NCBI GenBank assembly: GCA_900128585.1
Contig: LT642481.1
Coordinates: forward strand, 1 to 16,628
Direction of reading: 5' to 3'
Length of the DNA stretch: 16,628 nt
From: Stramenopiles sp. TOSAG23-3
Lineage: Eukaryota; Sar
Part shown: positions 1-9,737 of the stretch, in pieces
Layout: each line of letters begins with the position of its first letter
How positions within the stretch are numbered: position 1 is the first letter of the stretch
Made by a program: the position numbers and the translations under genes
The notes under the pieces: model-generated
Seen by the model: only the letters and a program-made list of their open reading frames with translations
Databases searched by the model: none
What the model was told of the DNA's origin: nothing

Positions 1-535
1 GTGACGTGTCCAGGTAATTTTTTTCGGTAATTTTTACTGTTGACTTTCGTTATTTAAAACGAAGTATTCTTTCTATATAAGTCTTTTGTGCCATTGAATC
101 ATCGATCAAATCATGAAAAGTTATGACACTTATACCTGTGTATATATTTTTTATAACTACCCATCCATCCAAGGTAAAAATATACAATATGTGATTGATG
201 ATGATAGATAATAATATCTTAAATAAAAAAAGCACTTCTTCTTCTTCTTTATTTTTTTAGTAAAAAACAAAAATAGGGAGATGTATTAACATAGACATAT
301 AATAGACAGACGCCATATTAATATTTTTTTATTTTCATTCAAGTTTTTGTTTTTGACTATATCTTCTCCTACATCCCCTACACACTTCGTAATAAAAATG
401 GAGGAAATTCTGAATTTATTTAACGGTAATTGTGATTGATCGAAATATATGAGATCATCGTTCCTCCTTTTTTCAACATTACTCTATTGTATACTTATTT
501 GAATACATAGTATACAATATTATCACCCTATTTAC
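1..535. other. AT-rich spacer downstream of the ankyrin-repeat gene
   Basis: No convincing gene is visible here. The stretch is AT-rich, with a TTC run near 235-250 and a ten-base direct repeat GGTAATTTTT at 13-22 and 26-35. On the minus strand, AATAAA (complement of 415-420) lies about 115 bases past the stop codon of the neighbouring gene and may be its polyadenylation signal. The only open frames are short and biased to I, L, F and Y, as expected by chance in AT-rich DNA. Confidence 0.6.
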
Positions 536-3478
536 TTATCTTGATACGACGATGGATTGTCCGCCGATGTAAATCCTTTCCTCGGTTTTTAATTTCGCCT
601 CGTTGAAGTTTCCACGTATATATCCATCGAATTCTTTAGAATTTGTAGCTGGCATTTCCGCGTTTTGGGAACAAATTGAAGCAGTAAAGGCATTTGTGAC
701 TGGCTTTTGCCACCACGGCTGCCTGTTCTTTATCACACCGCTAGATGGGCGGGATTTACCGTCCTCTATACCACTACTATTTTTGTTAGACTTGTAAAGA
801 GTCGAGGTGATCGGCAAAGTACCAATTGCACTGGCGGTGGATTTGCCTCCATCGACAGCACTAGTTCTATACTTGGAATCAATGCGTCGGCTGGCGCCCT
901 GCTGGTGATGTACCGACCGCTCTCTTCCTATGCCACCGGCGCTTTGAGAATGTTGCCGGATCACTGCTGCGGTTGTACCGCGCAAATATTCTTTCAAGTA
1001 TTTCTCCTCTTGCTTTCGGGCCAACGCGGCGTAATGGGCTTCGTACGCTTTCGCATGTTCGTTCAATATGTAATTTGCTTCTCCCGTGCAACAGTCGTGG
1101 TATAAACTTTTCATTCTTTGGTTCCCATGGGCAAGATCCAAGGGCGTTTGCCCAATGTTGTTCCGGCATTCCCATACGCCAAGGCCGCCAACGCGGGAAA
1201 GCAACTCTGCGATTTTGACATAGTTTTTCATAACAGCAAAATGCATCGAGGTCATCCCGTAAGCATTTTGTGACCTGGCCATAGCTGGCTTTACGGAAAC
1301 TATGTGCTCCACCCGGTCGAAGTCGCCATTTTTCGCAGCCGCAAATATGCTTACGAATGATGTCATGGCCCTGCACTTGCGAAAATGTACGATTCTTGGG
1401 TGGTTGTCCTCCGTTCGCTTCAAGGTGATACATGCCAAGTCGTACGGCGTCTTTCCACGACAGTCGCGCTTCTGAAGGGAGCACCCTGCATTAATGAGAA
1501 ACTGGCAAGTTTTTACCTGCCCACCAACTGCAGCACAATGCAGCGCCGTCCTACCATCTAATTGTCTAGGCCACAATACAGCCTCTTTTCGCCCACGCAG
1601 CTCACCCTTCAGCTTGACCAATAGACCTTGCTGTGCTAAAGAGCAAATATTATTCAAAAAAATCTCCTTTTTGGTCGCAGATGCGGTCAATTCGTGTATT
1701 CTTGGCATCTTTTCGTCCCTGAGCATAGTTGATGCTTTGTCGGAAAATATGCTGGCTTCTGCGCTAACGAACGACACTGCGTCGGCAACGTTGTCGGGGT
1801 TCGAGGTAGGCTGACCCTTGTACGGGTAATAACTCCAGTTTGGGTTGTACTGTTTAGGAGTCACATGAATTTTAAACTCCCCTTTGCATAGCTTCTTGAG
1901 GGCGTTCGCCAATTTTTTGTCACCGCCAGGCTTCATCGTTACATACAAGCGGGCACCATCGGACGCGTTGTAGTCTACGGCGTCGACACTTTCGACGTGA
2001 TGCCCCACCGTAAAGCCGGCATTACCAATATATTTATGCGGGATGACTACAGACGCGCGTATCATCCCTTGTCCTTTTCGTCGGAGAGCAAAATAATCTG
2101 CGTTGAAGAAGGCCGTTACTTTCTTTTTGTTTTCACCCGGGATAAATGCAGCACTTTCTTTTTCAGACAAAGTCGTTAACGTGTTTTCCTCGGCTACTGG
2201 CAAGGGTTTGTTGATCTTTCTACCGTGTAAATTGTACTCTTGATACTCCGCTGGCATCGTATTAGAGCTTGGGTGCAAGGGAACCTTGAATTTAAAATCG
2301 TCCGGGGCCTCGTTTAACCCAAGCACAATGTTGTTTTCTTTTCGCTCATCTGACCCATCGTCGGCCCCGGCGGACGGAAGCACCTTGGATGCAAGTTCTC
2401 GGCAGGACGAAAACCCTGCGCCCTTTGTAAGGTCCCCCCAATACGCTGCCGTCTTTAGTCTCGGACCTACGCTTGTCTGCGGCCTTTGTTTGGCCTTCTT
2501 CAGAGCCATCAGACGGGACGCGTTCACGCGTTTTGCTCGGGACGGGCTATCTTCCAAGACGGACCCAGCCGTCCATGGCCGGGTGTAGCCTCTCTTCCCA
2601 GGCTTCGCGCTTCCAGCCCCGGTCATGCTGTGGTTTAAAAATGGGCTGTCTACGTTTGCCGGCGCGGCGCTTAACGCGGAACCTCCCGCATCCAGTGGGT
2701 GGCGCAGGTGCGACCCTCTGGACAGGTTGGCAGTTTTCGGTCTTCGTTTTCTCTGCGGTTGGGGTGTGCTACCGACTTTTGCTGAAAAAGGTCTTACCTT
2801 TTTGCGGGCCCCTGACTTGTACGGTGATTCCGATATCGATGGTTTATCATAAGCCAGTCGGTCCGTTTTCTTCTTTGCACTATAATCACGCAATAATTTA
2901 CTCGAGCTGTTGCCTATCGATCGAGCAATGGCAGACGTCATGCCTTCCAGCATTCGATTTCTTTCTCGCATGTGCGACAGCGACGCGCTATTTGGACGTT
3001 GCCTTCCAAGTGTTTCAGGGTTTGCCCGGTGAAAGCCAGCGGTGCTCGGGCGATCTAATGCCTGCCAGTGTGTAGACGCTGTCGAAGAGCCGGGAGAATA
3101 AGGGAGAGGGGCCTCATCAACGCTCCGTCGAAAATTAGCAGCCGTGGATGGTCGTTTGCTTTTCGTTCCAGAATTGCCGTGCCCGCCGGTCACTATTTTA
3201 CCCGTGACTTTGTCCCTGGTGACAAGTTTTCTACTGCACACAGCGGCAGAGTTTGGACGCTTGGTGTTCTTTTTCTTTTGAATGCGAACGGAAGGTGACG
3301 ACTGAGGCCGAATGCCATCTAACCTGAATTTCTTTTGGGCATTTTTATTTTTAAACCCTCGGGCAGCCTGCCTACGAAACTGGGCAAGGGACAGGCCAGA
3401 CGTTGGCTGCGGAGCCACCATTAGGCGACCCGTGGTTCGACTCAACCCCCTGAGCACGTGCGTAGGATTCGGTTCCAT
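536..3478 (-). CDS. RPx[ST]A-motif and ankyrin-repeat protein, function unknown
   Basis: A single open frame encodes 980 residues from an ATG at 3478 to a TAA stop. Residues 1-380 are basic, low in complexity and probably disordered. They carry the five-residue motif R-P-x-S/T-A at about 74, 109, 143, 161, 229, 246 and 300, with looser copies at 57, 332 and 910. Residues about 448-560 look folded (aromatic and basic, with FNADYF and YNPNWSYYPYKG) but match no family I recognise. Residues about 606-790 contain degenerate ankyrin repeats: DGRTALHCAAVGG at 641, GKTPYDLA at 675, a partial repeat near 708-735, GMTSMHFAVMKN at 741 and IGQTPLDLA at 775. A short charged helix (805-832) and a disordered tail follow. 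No signal peptide or membrane span is seen, so it is probably cytoplasmic. Ankyrin repeats indicate protein binding. A cytoskeletal or flagellar role is plausible from the composition but not shown. The coding call is strong; the function is not known. Confidence 0.9.
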   Translation of the reverse strand: MEPNPTHVLRGLSRTTGRLMVAPQPTSGLSLAQFRRQAARGFKNKNAQKKFRLDGIRPQSSPSVRIQKKKNTKRPNSAAVCSRKLVTRDKVTGKIVTGGHGNSGTKSKRPSTAANFRRSVDEAPLPYSPGSSTASTHWQALDRPSTAGFHRANPETLGRQRPNSASLSHMRERNRMLEGMTSAIARSIGNSSSKLLRDYSAKKKTDRLAYDKPSISESPYKSGARKKVRPFSAKVGSTPQPQRKRRPKTANLSRGSHLRHPLDAGGSALSAAPANVDSPFLNHSMTGAGSAKPGKRGYTRPWTAGSVLEDSPSRAKRVNASRLMALKKAKQRPQTSVGPRLKTAAYWGDLTKGAGFSSCRELASKVLPSAGADDGSDERKENNIVLGLNEAPDDFKFKVPLHPSSNTMPAEYQEYNLHGRKINKPLPVAEENTLTTLSEKESAAFIPGENKKKVTAFFNADYFALRRKGQGMIRASVVIPHKYIGNAGFTVGHHVESVDAVDYNASDGARLYVTMKPGGDKKLANALKKLCKGEFKIHVTPKQYNPNWSYYPYKGQPTSNPDNVADAVSFVSAEASIFSDKASTMLRDEKMPRIHELTASATKKEIFLNNICSLAQQGLLVKLKGELRGRKEAVLWPRQLDGRTALHCAAVGGQVKTCQFLINAGCSLQKRDCRGKTPYDLACITLKRTEDNHPRIVHFRKCRAMTSFVSIFAAAKNGDFDRVEHIVSVKPAMARSQNAYGMTSMHFAVMKNYVKIAELLSRVGGLGVWECRNNIGQTPLDLAHGNQRMKSLYHDCCTGEANYILNEHAKAYEAHYAALARKQEEKYLKEYLRGTTAAVIRQHSQSAGGIGRERSVHHQQGASRRIDSKYRTSAVDGGKSTASAIGTLPITSTLYKSNKNSSGIEDGKSRPSSGVIKNRQPWWQKPVTNAFTASICSQNAEMPATNSKEFDGYIRGNFNEAKLKTEERIYIGGQSIVVSR

Positions 3479-4011
3479 GCTATATACTTCCCATCAAACA
3501 GAGTTCATAATGACATCCTATATATATACATATACCACTTAGCTGGACAATCTGGTCGAATTGAAGTTTCTAAATCGTTGTAAAACATCGAAGTAATTTC
3601 CCCCTACCAACGAGGTCTGTCGTCTGACTGAGGAGGGGGGATTATTATTATTTTGTAGTAAGTAATGGTCGTCGAAGCAGGTGGTATTATTTTTTTATTA
3701 TTTTATTATTATAACTATTAATAACAACAACAACAACAACAACAAAAAAGGATTATAATAATTATATATCATATAATACAAATAGTTCATAATCTTGTGT
3801 CTTATAATCCCCTATGTATATTTTAATCTCTGATTAATAAATAAAAGAAGTATTCTTCTTCTCTTCTTCTTCATCATAGTCTAATAATATTTAATAAAAA
3901 ATAATATAATAAAATAAAAAATCTCGATTCGTTACTAACTTTATAGGAAATGACATGTAGCAAAAATGTACTGAAACATTGCGTGCTGCGTGTTGGATGG
4001 GGTCTTTATGC
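3479..4011. other. AT-rich spacer between two minus-strand genes
   Basis: This spacer must hold the promoter of the ankyrin-repeat gene, which is read leftward from 3478, and the 3' end of the dehydrogenase transcript. A TATATA-rich stretch at about 3519-3535 lies 40-55 bases upstream of the ankyrin gene's ATG and could be its core promoter. The remainder is AT-rich with AAC, TTA and TTC repeats. No gene is visible. Confidence 0.5.
3723..3745. repeat. (AAC)n microsatellite
   Basis: Nearly eight uninterrupted units of AAC (CAA in another phase) lie in the spacer between the ankyrin-repeat gene and the dehydrogenase gene. The run is perfect and visible by eye. Confidence 0.9.
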
Positions 4012-5334
4012 TCAAGTGGACCTATGTTTGCTAACAAAAGGGATGAAGCTTTGGATTCCTGTAATTTGTCGTCCTAGAATTAACGCGTGCACGTCATGGG
4101 TGCCTTCGTAAGTGTTTACTGCTTCCAAGTTCATCACATGGCGAATGATATGGTACTCGTCCGAGATGCCGTTCCCGCCGAGCATGTCCCGTGCCTCTCG
4201 AGCGATTTGTAGCGCTTTCCCGCAGTTGTTCCGTTTAATAATAGATATCATTTCGGGTGCTACTTGCCCGGCTTCCATGAGCCGTCCTACCCGCAAGCAC
4301 GCTTGGTAGCCAAGTGCAATTTCGCTCAACATGTTTGCAAGCTTCAGCTGTATCAACTGGTTCGCCGCCAGAGGCGCGCCGAATTGCTCGCGGTCCAACG
4401 TGTATTGCCTGGCCTGGTGCATACAGAACTCGGCAGCACCCAGCGCCCCCCAACCGATGCCGAAGCGGGCGTTGTTCAAACAACTGAATGGCCCACCAAG
4501 TCCATCGACGTGGGGAAGGACATTGCTGGCAGGAACGCGTACGTCTTCCATGAAAATACTACCTGTCTGGGAAGCTCTGAGTGAAAATTTTCCCTCGATT
4601 TTAGGTGCCGAGAGGCCTGGCATGTCTTTGTCCAAAATAAATCCTTTGATTCTGTTTCCGTCATTCACATCCTTTGCCCATACAACGAAAACGTCCGCAA
4701 TCGGGGAGTTCGTAATCCAATTTTTGCTGCCGTTTAAAATATAGTCCCCACCGTCCGCCTCCTGGATGGCACGAGACTCCATACCGCTCGGGTCAGACCC
4801 GTGGTTCGGTTCTGTCAGGCCGAAGCAGCCGATTTTTTCTCCAGTGGCCAGGCTAGGCAAGTATTTTTCTTTCTGCTCGTCGGTACCGAACGCATTGATT
4901 GGGTGCATGACCAACGACGATTGGACACTCATCGCCGATCTGTAGGAACTGTCCACCCGCTCGACCTCACGTGCTATCAGGCCGTAAGAAACGTAGCCGA
5001 GGCCAGGGCAACCGTACCCGTCGATAGTTGGGCCGAGCATACCTAAGCTTCCAAACTCTTTCATAATCTCCTTGTCGAACTGCTCGTGCCGGTTTGCGTC
5101 AATGATGCCTGGCATAAGGTTGTTCTGGCAAAAGTCGTGAGCCGTTTTCTTAACCATTAACTCCTCCTCGGTCAATTGACCGTCTAAATTCAAGGGATCT
5201 TCCCAGTCGAAGTTGGCGAATTGTTCTTTTTTACGTTCCCCACCAGCAGCCGACGCCAGCGTGCGTCGCATGCCAACCCCACCCCGGTTCGCAACATTGG
5301 AAGTGACCGAGCGGATAAGTTTAGACGAGATCAT
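4012..5334 (-). CDS. GCDH: Glutaryl-CoA dehydrogenase, mitochondrial
   Basis: This 440-residue protein is the FAD-dependent acyl-CoA dehydrogenase that oxidises and decarboxylates glutaryl-CoA to crotonyl-CoA in lysine and tryptophan breakdown, passing electrons to electron-transfer flavoprotein in the mitochondrial matrix. The length matches the human enzyme (438). The first 30 or so residues are rich in R, S and A and nearly free of acidic residues, as in a mitochondrial transit peptide. The family signature [14 protein letters not shown] is at 169-182. The substrate-binding segment [10 protein letters not shown] is at 131-140, with R132 and S136 matching human Arg94 and Ser98 of the mature enzyme. 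The C-terminal region keeps [19 protein letters not shown] (381-399), with R398 matching the residue often mutated in glutaric aciduria type I. NTYEGTHD follows, with the catalytic base at E410. No active-site residue appears lost. The ATG at 5334 gives a sensible transit peptide. No intron is evident. Confidence 0.97.
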   Translation of the reverse strand: MISSKLIRSVTSNVANRGGVGMRRTLASAAGGERKKEQFANFDWEDPLNLDGQLTEEELMVKKTAHDFCQNNLMPGIIDANRHEQFDKEIMKEFGSLGMLGPTIDGYGCPGLGYVSYGLIAREVERVDSSYRSAMSVQSSLVMHPINAFGTDEQKEKYLPSLATGEKIGCFGLTEPNHGSDPSGMESRAIQEADGGDYILNGSKNWITNSPIADVFVVWAKDVNDGNRIKGFILDKDMPGLSAPKIEGKFSLRASQTGSIFMEDVRVPASNVLPHVDGLGGPFSCLNNARFGIGWGALGAAEFCMHQARQYTLDREQFGAPLAANQLIQLKLANMLSEIALGYQACLRVGRLMEAGQVAPEMISIIKRNNCGKALQIAREARDMLGGNGISDEYHIIRHVMNLEAVNTYEGTHDVHALILGRQITGIQSFIPFVSKHRST

Positions 5335-6038
5335 TATTCAAGATTTAACAATGGGTTGATATGTATAAATGTATTTTTTAGTCAACTCAAGTAGCTTCGT
5401 TCTCACGAACGCGGTTGGGTACGGGAAATTATAGAATACATTGCGCTGCTTTACTAACTCATCCTTTTCCAGTTACAGTTCATTCAACCGTTCTCTTGTT
5501 TTGGGACCGAAGAAAACAACTCCTCTTGCATTCTTTCATAGTATACTTGTATTGTTTAAACCTATACTAGATTTTCATAGGCCTTTTATTTTTCTTATTT
5601 ATTCTGTGATAATTTTAATATTTTAAGTACATCACCAAACCATGGAAATGAAATCCAACTTCAACTAATGTTATTGACATGATAAGTTATAAACATTTAT
5701 AGGAATGTAAAATCACTTTGCATTGCACTTATTACGTTTATAACGACTCTACTAATTATGGTTAGGAATAGGGTATTAGTTTTTCAAATTTTTTTCTTTT
5801 CTTATAGCAGCAGCAGTTTGTTGTTGGGGTGTGGTTAAAAAATTGCTGCTAGACGACGACGACTAGTCTTAGGGGTGGTAATAATTCATCGTCTTCTAGT
5901 GTAATGTGTAATTCAAACGAGAAAAGTTTCTTCTCTTTTACTGCTTTTAAGATCGAAGATCGATCAGGAAGGCAAAAGTGTGCATTTGTGGTTATGCTGT
6001 TTATCCAGGAGTGAAACACAGAATAGCACAACGACAAC
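5335..6038. promoter_or_regulatory. Divergent spacer between GCDH and the coiled-coil gene
   Basis: The flanking genes point away from each other, so both promoters should lie in these 704 bases. The spacer is AT-rich in its middle part. An eight-base inverted repeat, TAGCAGCA at 5805-5812 and TGCTGCTA at 5844-5851, lies inside a CAG/ACG-rich patch. A pyrimidine-rich run ending in TATAG (about 5788-5807) resembles a splice acceptor in the 5' leader of the plus-strand gene. No core promoter element stands out, and no coding sequence is convincing. Confidence 0.5.
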
Positions 6039-7745
6039 ATGGACGATGAGACGACTTCTCCAGAATTAGACGTGGCGGAGCTCAGCTCGTCCTCGGTGCA
6101 CAACCGTGTCTCCGCAAACGAAGCCGTGGCCACTGTGGAAGACACTGCCCCGGAGAAACAACTACGTATCATGGAATTTTCGCGTGTTATTTCTCCGCCA
6201 ATCTTAAACATCCCTGCGCCAGTCTCGTCTTATTCCACAGACGTACACGAGAGCATGAAACAGGAGGTTTACAAGCTTCACAGAAAATTGCAACACGTTC
6301 ACTCGGAGCTGCAAAACGCAAAGCGTGAGAATGAGCAGTTGTACCACGTGCTGAGCCAGCAAGAAATAGAAAAGAATAACATTAGAATCCTGTCCCCCGT
6401 CGTCGATCGAAAAAACAATTTGGTCCACCTAGTTGCTATGGGATCAAACAAGGCGGCGGAGAAGGGCCCGGAAACTGCGCGTCGAGAGGGCGAAAATGCG
6501 CTGGAGAACAACACAAGGTTGGAAGAAATGAAAGCCAAATACGTCCTTGTCGAGCATAAACTACTTAAAATGGACAAGGAGTTAGAAAAACGAAAAGAAG
6601 AAATAGTAGAACTGCATCTGTCTAGGGAGAGGTACCACAAACGGCAACAGCAGCTGCTTCATTCAAGCGAGGCGTTGGAGCGATCACGGCGACTGCTCGC
6701 TGAGGAGCACCGGCTCGCACATCAGCGTTTGCTAGATACCCAAAATGCCATGAAATTAACGAAGTTGGAGTCAACGCAGTTGCGAGAATATGCAAAGAAG
6801 TTAGAGGTTGTCTTGGAGGCGGCAACAAGAAAAGCAAAGGCTTTGCAACAAGAAGCGAAATACCAGCAGAAATTAAAGGAAAAGCAAGATGAAAACCAGA
6901 AGACTTTATTGCAAGAATGGAACTATTTCGTTCTGAAGATGGAAAACAAAATTTGCTTGATGAAGCAGGACGAAAGTAAATTGAAAGAGACCAAAATTGA
7001 CTTGGAGACTATTTTGCGAGACCAAGCCCTGGATCTGGCACAGAAGGAACGGCAGATAGAAAATCTCATTGCCAAAACGGAGGAGGCAGAGGAAGAGGCC
7101 GGCAGTAAACTGGCAGGCGTAGAAAATGTAAGTAAAGTTAGCAAGGAACATTGCTATCAATTGGAGAAAAAAGTTGCTGAATATATAAAGAAAGAGACCT
7201 CGTGGACATTTGACCTGAAGCGCCTTGAAAAAGAGTTAGAACAAAAGGAGAAAACCCGTTTTGAAATGGAATCTACAATTCAAGGACTTAACGGGGACGT
7301 GAAAGCATTGAAGGCCGAGATTAATATGCTTGTTCAAGAGAAAAACTTTCCAAAGCGAAACCCGACATTCTGTATCAAATTGAAACTCCACTCCAGCATG
7401 GTGAACCGAATCCCTGACTACAAGCGAAAATTGCTCGGTAGAATGAGGGACCAATTTCAAGAAGCAAAGGTAGAAGTGCTGCGCATATGGCTGCCACAGG
7501 AATCTCTGTGCAATGAAGTTGTATTTGTACTTCGGGAGTTGGACTTAGACATGGACGATGTAACGTATAGCGTGGAGGAAAACGAGAGGGATCGAGATGA
7601 GGACGAGTACATTGACGCCGTCAAGACAAAATTATCGAACGTTTTAGAGACTATGACAGCCGACAACTTACAGTTCTGTGTACTCTTGCCAGCGACCAGT
7701 GCCCAATGGTGGGTTCCTACCACTGCTGGCAGCGAAAAACTATAA
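6039..7745 (+). CDS. Long coiled-coil protein with C-terminal globular domain
   Basis: A single open frame of 568 residues starts at an ATG in a good context (ACAACATGG), with an in-frame stop just upstream, and ends in TAA. Residues 1-65 are acidic and probably disordered. Two coiled-coil stretches follow, about 68-112 and about 158-435, rich in E, K, Q and L with heptad-like spacing (for example LEKELEQKEKTRFEM near 396-410). Residues about 440-560 change character: they look globular, with alternating hydrophobic strands (FCIKLKL, EVLRIWLP, FCVLLPA) and an acidic insertion, EENERDRDEDE (513-523). No signal peptide or membrane span is present. I do not recognise the family. A structural role at the cytoskeleton, centrosome or flagellum is a reasonable guess from the architecture alone. 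It is divergently paired with GCDH, without obvious functional meaning. Confidence 0.9.
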   Translation: MDDETTSPELDVAELSSSSVHNRVSANEAVATVEDTAPEKQLRIMEFSRVISPPILNIPAPVSSYSTDVHESMKQEVYKLHRKLQHVHSELQNAKRENEQLYHVLSQQEIEKNNIRILSPVVDRKNNLVHLVAMGSNKAAEKGPETARREGENALENNTRLEEMKAKYVLVEHKLLKMDKELEKRKEEIVELHLSRERYHKRQQQLLHSSEALERSRRLLAEEHRLAHQRLLDTQNAMKLTKLESTQLREYAKKLEVVLEAATRKAKALQQEAKYQQKLKEKQDENQKTLLQEWNYFVLKMENKICLMKQDESKLKETKIDLETILRDQALDLAQKERQIENLIAKTEEAEEEAGSKLAGVENVSKVSKEHCYQLEKKVAEYIKKETSWTFDLKRLEKELEQKEKTRFEMESTIQGLNGDVKALKAEINMLVQEKNFPKRNPTFCIKLKLHSSMVNRIPDYKRKLLGRMRDQFQEAKVEVLRIWLPQESLCNEVVFVLRELDLDMDDVTYSVEENERDRDEDEYIDAVKTKLSNVLETMTADNLQFCVLLPATSAQWWVPTTAGSEKL

Positions 7746-8508
7746 CAAATATCATCATCGATGAGATATAATAATAAGGTTTTTTGTATCCTTCAGCTCC
7801 TACTACTACTATATTTAAATTCTATTTATTATTTAATAATACTGTACAACTGTCGTCCTTCTTTTTCTTTAAATTAAATAATAATTACGAAGTATTAATA
7901 TTTTTTTATAAGTTCGTCCAAAGAAGAAGTTGAAGAAGAAGAAATAATTTTTTAAAATATATTATATTATTATATTTTTATAATAGCTAATATTTAATAC
8001 CACCATAGCACCAGCAAGAAAATAAAGAAAGTGACAACCCAAACCCAACACAACACAAGAAGAAGAAATGAAGAGATGCGTTATAATGTCCATTATACCG
8101 AACCGAACCCAGTTGGTGTGTTGATGCTGTTGTCTTGTCCGTTTTGTTGCAGTATTATAATATTATACCAGTTATTAGTTAATAAATAATAAGAAGAAGA
8201 AAGAAGAAGATGATGGTAAAAAAAAGTAAAAGCTAAATAATAATAATAATAATTATAATATTATTATTAGAAAGAATAATAAATAAATAATAAAAAATGA
8301 TGATAATTATATTATATATATATACTCGTAGATAGTATATTATAAAATAAGACCACCATAAAACACAATGTCAACCGATAATAAACCTGTTTCGTCGCGT
8401 TAGTCAAGGGTAACGATTCCCAAATTCATTTGCCATCGTCGGTATAACGGACTATAGTGTTTTAGCAGAGAATTTTTTCTTTCCATACTTGAATCTGGAA
8501 CATTCAGA
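7746..8508. other. AT-rich spacer with GAA and TAA simple repeats
   Basis: This spacer separates two plus-strand genes. It is strongly AT-rich and carries GAAGAA runs (about 7921-7944, 8059-8070, 8191-8212) and TAA/ATT runs (about 8234-8300). A GC-richer patch at about 8035-8150 ends in a pyrimidine-rich TTTTGTTGCAG that resembles a splice acceptor, but no matching donor or exon is evident. No gene is visible. The promoter of the downstream gene should be near the right end. Confidence 0.5.
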
Positions 8509-9438
8509 ATGGACCTGAAGGGGATAATAATGCGACGGCGGGGCCCTGCCCCGAAACAATATTTCGTGAGCGCACCGTCCCAACTCACAGAAACTACGGC
8601 AGAACTGCTGCCCCGGGTGTACAATTTTTCGCCTCTACGCTCGCGGATGAAGCAAGGCCCAACTCCCAAAGTGATTTATCCTGCACGACGGCAGACATAT
8701 GTTGGTGCCGGCAAATTTTACAGCAAACAGACCGTAGATGATGGCGCTGCAGCAGTGCGGCACGAGCTACTGCTGGACGATGGAGACATGGAAACAATAG
8801 CTCTAAAATATGAGTTGGGCAGAAAATTTTCTTCTCAGTTTGAGTGGAAAACTGACAGAGTGGGCGGGGTGGCTAATTTTCCTTTCGAAACCCGGTTTGA
8901 AACAGGAAAGCGGTACAAGGAAAAGAAAAGTGCGGACCGGATATACGATACAGACACTGGGCCAAAACTTGGAATGGCAAAGAAAGCGAATAGAAGTTTG
9001 CAGGGCCTAAGTATCGCCAGGGATACATCGAAACGGTCAAAAAAACTTCTGCACTCAACCTCAGAACTAATAGGGCCAGGAAAGTACGATGGGTACATCG
9101 CATCCACAAAACTAGGGAATAATTGGGCGGTGCCTTCAAACTTTTTTGCCTCAAAACATAGAGCGAAGACGGGGAAAACTGACAAGTCCCTGTTGGCACT
9201 GCAGTATAGAAATAGAAAACGAGGGTTGCTCATCCCGGGAAAGAAAAAGCACAAACAGAAAAGCCCATGGGCCAAGCTGAACAAGGGGTGCAAAATTCCT
9301 AAGGCAGCGCGACAAACATTTTCAGATAGATTGGCGAAGCGTCTGAAGGCCGAGAATGATCTTCGAGAGGATGCACTTTATCGGCTTAAAGCTGGCGGGG
9401 ATGTTGGCCACGGTGAGTTCGTACGATCGTCAAATTAG
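8509..9438 (+). CDS. Basic protein with an STPG/SHIPPO-like motif, putative flagellar component
   Basis: A 309-residue open frame runs from an ATG (CAGAATGG context) to TAG. The protein is very rich in lysine and arginine with no signal peptide or membrane span. At residues 188-218 it reads IGPGKYDGY, then a variable segment, then PSNFFASKHR. That order, GPGxY followed after 15-20 residues by a P-S-x-F-x-S-K-x-R segment, is the layout of sperm-tail PG-rich (STPG/SHIPPO) repeats found in proteins of flagellar microtubules. A weaker possible copy is YVGAGKFYS at 64-72. Only one copy is clear, so the assignment is tentative. An internal ATG at codon 8 is the only close alternative start. The open frame and composition make a real gene likely; the flagellar role is inference. 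Confidence 0.78.
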   Translation: MDLKGIIMRRRGPAPKQYFVSAPSQLTETTAELLPRVYNFSPLRSRMKQGPTPKVIYPARRQTYVGAGKFYSKQTVDDGAAAVRHELLLDDGDMETIALKYELGRKFSSQFEWKTDRVGGVANFPFETRFETGKRYKEKKSADRIYDTDTGPKLGMAKKANRSLQGLSIARDTSKRSKKLLHSTSELIGPGKYDGYIASTKLGNNWAVPSNFFASKHRAKTGKTDKSLLALQYRNRKRGLLIPGKKKHKQKSPWAKLNKGCKIPKAARQTFSDRLAKRLKAENDLREDALYRLKAGGDVGHGEFVRSSN

Positions 9439-9463
9439 GCCCCGGGTTGCACTTAAATGAAAC

Positions 9464-9502
9464 ACAAGGAAAATTGGCTGTTATTTAAGCAAATTAAAAT
9501 TT
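9464..9502 (+). repeat. Dispersed repeat copy 1 (TTGGCTGTTAT family)
   Basis: About 39 bases here match 9808-9845 almost base for base: ACAAG, AAAATTGGCTGTTAT, TTAAG and AATTAAAATT in the same order, with small insertions or deletions. The exact core TTGGCTGTTAT is at 9474-9484. It starts 26 bases past the stop of the plus-strand gene, so it is probably in that gene's 3' untranslated region. Confidence 0.8.
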
Positions 9503-9737
9503 ATCTTCCTCACACATGTACCGCGAAAATGACTCTGCTCCTTTTGTCCATGAAAGGTTTACGTTCCTGCATGTACTGCGAACTTATCTCTTGTGGCTTC
9601 ACTAACCAAAATAAACTCTTGTCACTCAGTCTAGAGACTATCATTCTTTTGTGTACTCCATGCATAATCGGTATGGCTGGGTATTTGGATTTGCGTCAGA
9701 TGTAAAAATTATTGACATTAAAAACAAAAAATATTTT

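Noticed and set aside
2473-3075. 200-codon plus-strand open frame opposite the ankyrin-repeat gene
   Set aside because: It is antisense to a longer frame with clear ankyrin repeats, has no recognisable domain, and reflects the moderate GC content of the real gene. Other antisense or out-of-frame runs over this gene (such as 879-1484 minus) are rejected for the same reason.
5849-6211. 120-codon minus-strand open frame over the start of the coiled-coil gene
   Set aside because: It overlaps the 5' end of a better-supported gene on the other strand, and its composition (serine-rich, then hydrophobic) shows no domain.
7126-7142. GTAAGT splice-donor consensus inside the coiled-coil gene
   Set aside because: The reading frame and coiled-coil pattern continue through it without a break, so it is coding sequence.
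8120-8150. Splice-acceptor-like pyrimidine tract ending TTGCAG upstream of the STPG-like gene
   Set aside because: No donor or coding exon upstream could be paired with it. A 5'-leader intron or trans-splice site is possible but unsupported without RNA data.
9457-9705. 82-codon plus-strand open frame with hydrophobic stretches
   Set aside because: It overlaps a copy of the local repeat, lies in AT-rich spacer, and lacks any known motif. It could be a small membrane protein, but nothing supports that.
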